This document shows positions 4,707 to 5,538 of a stretch of DNA of 5,538 bases, in pieces; within the stretch, counting starts at the first letter, position 1, and every line of letters begins with the position of its first letter. Source of the DNA: Nitrospirota bacterium. GTDB taxonomy: Bacteria > Nitrospirota > Nitrospiria > Nitrospirales > UBA8639. The position numbers and the translations under genes were made by a program. The DNA is taken from NCBI GenBank assembly GCA_029879555.1, contig JAOUQB010000188.1, forward strand, positions 1 to 5,538, written 5' to 3'. The notes under the pieces were generated by a model. That model saw nothing but the letters and a program-made list of their open reading frames with translations, searched no databases and was not told where the DNA came from.

Positions 4707-5538
4707 TTATGTTTTAAGATAATTACTCAACATTCCTGCCACTGTTTCTAGGTCAGTTTTGGGTGAAGGTATTGGTGAAAGGGGCAAAGATAGTACCTCC
4801 TCCAGCGTCTTTTGCCAGATACCCGCGTCAAAATCCGCCCGTGTCATTTCTAAGGCCCGTCCATAGCGATGCACATAGGCCACCAGTGAGTCTTCATCCA
4901 CAAAATTGTTGCGCCTGACGTACACGATGGGAATACACCACTGCACTGCGGTCGTAATGGTGGCATACCCAGGTTTCGTCATCACCACATCCGCCTGCTT
5001 CATAAATTCCCCAAACCCCATTTTGAAATCTTCTATGCGGTGAATTCGCGTGAACGACTGTGCCACAGATACGCCACCCACCAAAAAATGAAAGCCTTCA
5101 CACATCTCCATTTGGTTGAAAGGAAGCCCCGTCAGTGGAATGCCTCCAAATGCGATCAAGACCAGCTTTTCTCCATCTTTCAGTCCAAGAATTTCTCGTA
5201 TTTTCCTTGAGGGTGTTCCAAGAAGTGGGAAAGATGGACTTGTATCTGTGGTCAGGGGGAAGGCCGGCATCGGAATACCCGGATAGAGCCGAATGAGGTG
5301 GGCAGCCTTAGCATATTCCTGACAAATATGTTCATAGATGGCCAAATGCGTCGCATTGGCTCTATCCATGTATGGCACAAGCACCTGATCCCAGGAAAGC
5401 GAGCCAATGGCCACGGCCGGACATTGGGCTTCAAATGCACTAGCTATAGCCAAATAGGAAATATTGGAAATCACGAGCTGGGGTTGAACCTTATTCATGG
5501 CCGATACTTCCTGATTCACTCGTTCATTCCAATTGTGG
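4707..5538 (-). CDS. GT-B glycosyltransferase-like protein, C-terminal part (start beyond right edge)
   Basis: The minus-strand frame ends with TAA at 4709-4707 and is open to the right edge, giving 276 visible residues. A GTG (5519) and an ATG (5498) occur in frame. However, codons before the GTG are also open, and the visible part begins just before the end of an N-terminal Rossmann domain (PQLVISNISYLAIASAFEAQCPAVAIGSLSWDQ). About 100 residues are therefore probably missing. The second half has LVLIAFGGIPLTGLPF (5162-5117 region), a nucleotide-sugar-binding glycine motif. It also has ADVVMTKPGYATITTAVQWCIPIVYVRR-NNFVDED, which resembles the glycosyltransferase-like N-terminal domain of plant L-arabinokinase ARA1 and MurG/GT28 C-terminal domains (K-x-GYGT-x-x-EA and P-x-VFVRR-x-x-F-x-E). 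It is likely a cytoplasmic or peripheral sugar-nucleotide enzyme; donor and acceptor are unknown. Confidence 0.75.
   Translation of the reverse strand, partial: HNWNERVNQEVSAMNKVQPQLVISNISYLAIASAFEAQCPAVAIGSLSWDQVLVPYMDRANATHLAIYEHICQEYAKAAHLIRLYPGIPMPAFPLTTDTSPSFPLLGTPSRKIREILGLKDGEKLVLIAFGGIPLTGLPFNQMEMCEGFHFLVGGVSVAQSFTRIHRIEDFKMGFGEFMKQADVVMTKPGYATITTAVQWCIPIVYVRRNNFVDEDSLVAYVHRYGRALEMTRADFDAGIWQKTLEEVLSLPLSPIPSPKTDLETVAGMLSNYLKT

Noticed and set aside
5252..5440. Minus-strand 62-codon frame inside the glycosyltransferase gene
   Set aside because: Same-strand frame shadow of the conserved glycosyltransferase frame, with no own signals.
1..5538. CRISPR arrays, tRNA genes, transposons, prophage or a defence cluster
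   Set aside because: No regularly spaced repeats, tRNA-like cloverleafs, transposase, integrase or nuclease-like frames were seen in reading both strands.

Overview
This is a chromosomal window from a Gram-negative-type bacterium with roughly balanced base composition (judged by eye, not counted). The gene set (an exported DUF4197 protein, TrmL, an RluA-family pseudouridine synthase, a J-domain protein and an ARA1-like glycosyltransferase) and the protein style would fit Nitrospirota, for example a lower-GC marine Nitrospira. That assignment is weak inference; no marker gene decides it. I see no tRNA, rRNA, CRISPR array, insertion sequence, phage gene or attachment site.

Layout. Positions 1-329 (minus) hold the 5' part of a gene for a predicted exported lipoprotein that runs off the left edge. 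Positions 330-545 are non-coding and contain several small hairpins. Next comes a minus-strand group: a DUF4197 secreted protein (546-1280), trmL (1405-1869) and an rluD-like gene (2009-2956, non-ATG start). Transcription runs rluD, trmL, DUF4197, with gaps of 139 and 124 bases. The first two both modify RNA: 23S rRNA pseudouridine and the wobble 2'-O-methyl of tRNA. The trmL/DUF4197 gap carries a two-tier inverted repeat.

A divergent intergenic region (2957-3129) separates rluD from a small plus-strand gene (3130-3396). Upstream of the small gene lies an exact match to the sigma-28 (FliA) -10 consensus, GCCGATAA, preceded by a run of eight G. The 88-residue product is low-complexity and polar. 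It has a DxVxLSxEA-type stretch like that near the N-terminus of FlgM and some other flagellar proteins, so a motility-linked role is a reasonable hypothesis.

Convergent to it is a J-domain protein (3449-4117, minus) with an unfamiliar helical C-terminal region. Divergent from that is a small exported or membrane-anchored protein that may be an OB-fold (4228-4692, plus). Finally there is the C-terminal part of a GT-B glycosyltransferase-like protein (4707-5538, minus) whose start lies beyond the right edge.

Most of the window is ordinary housekeeping or conserved-hypothetical content. The part most worth a second look is the putative sigma-28 promoter with its G-tract and the orphan small protein behind it.
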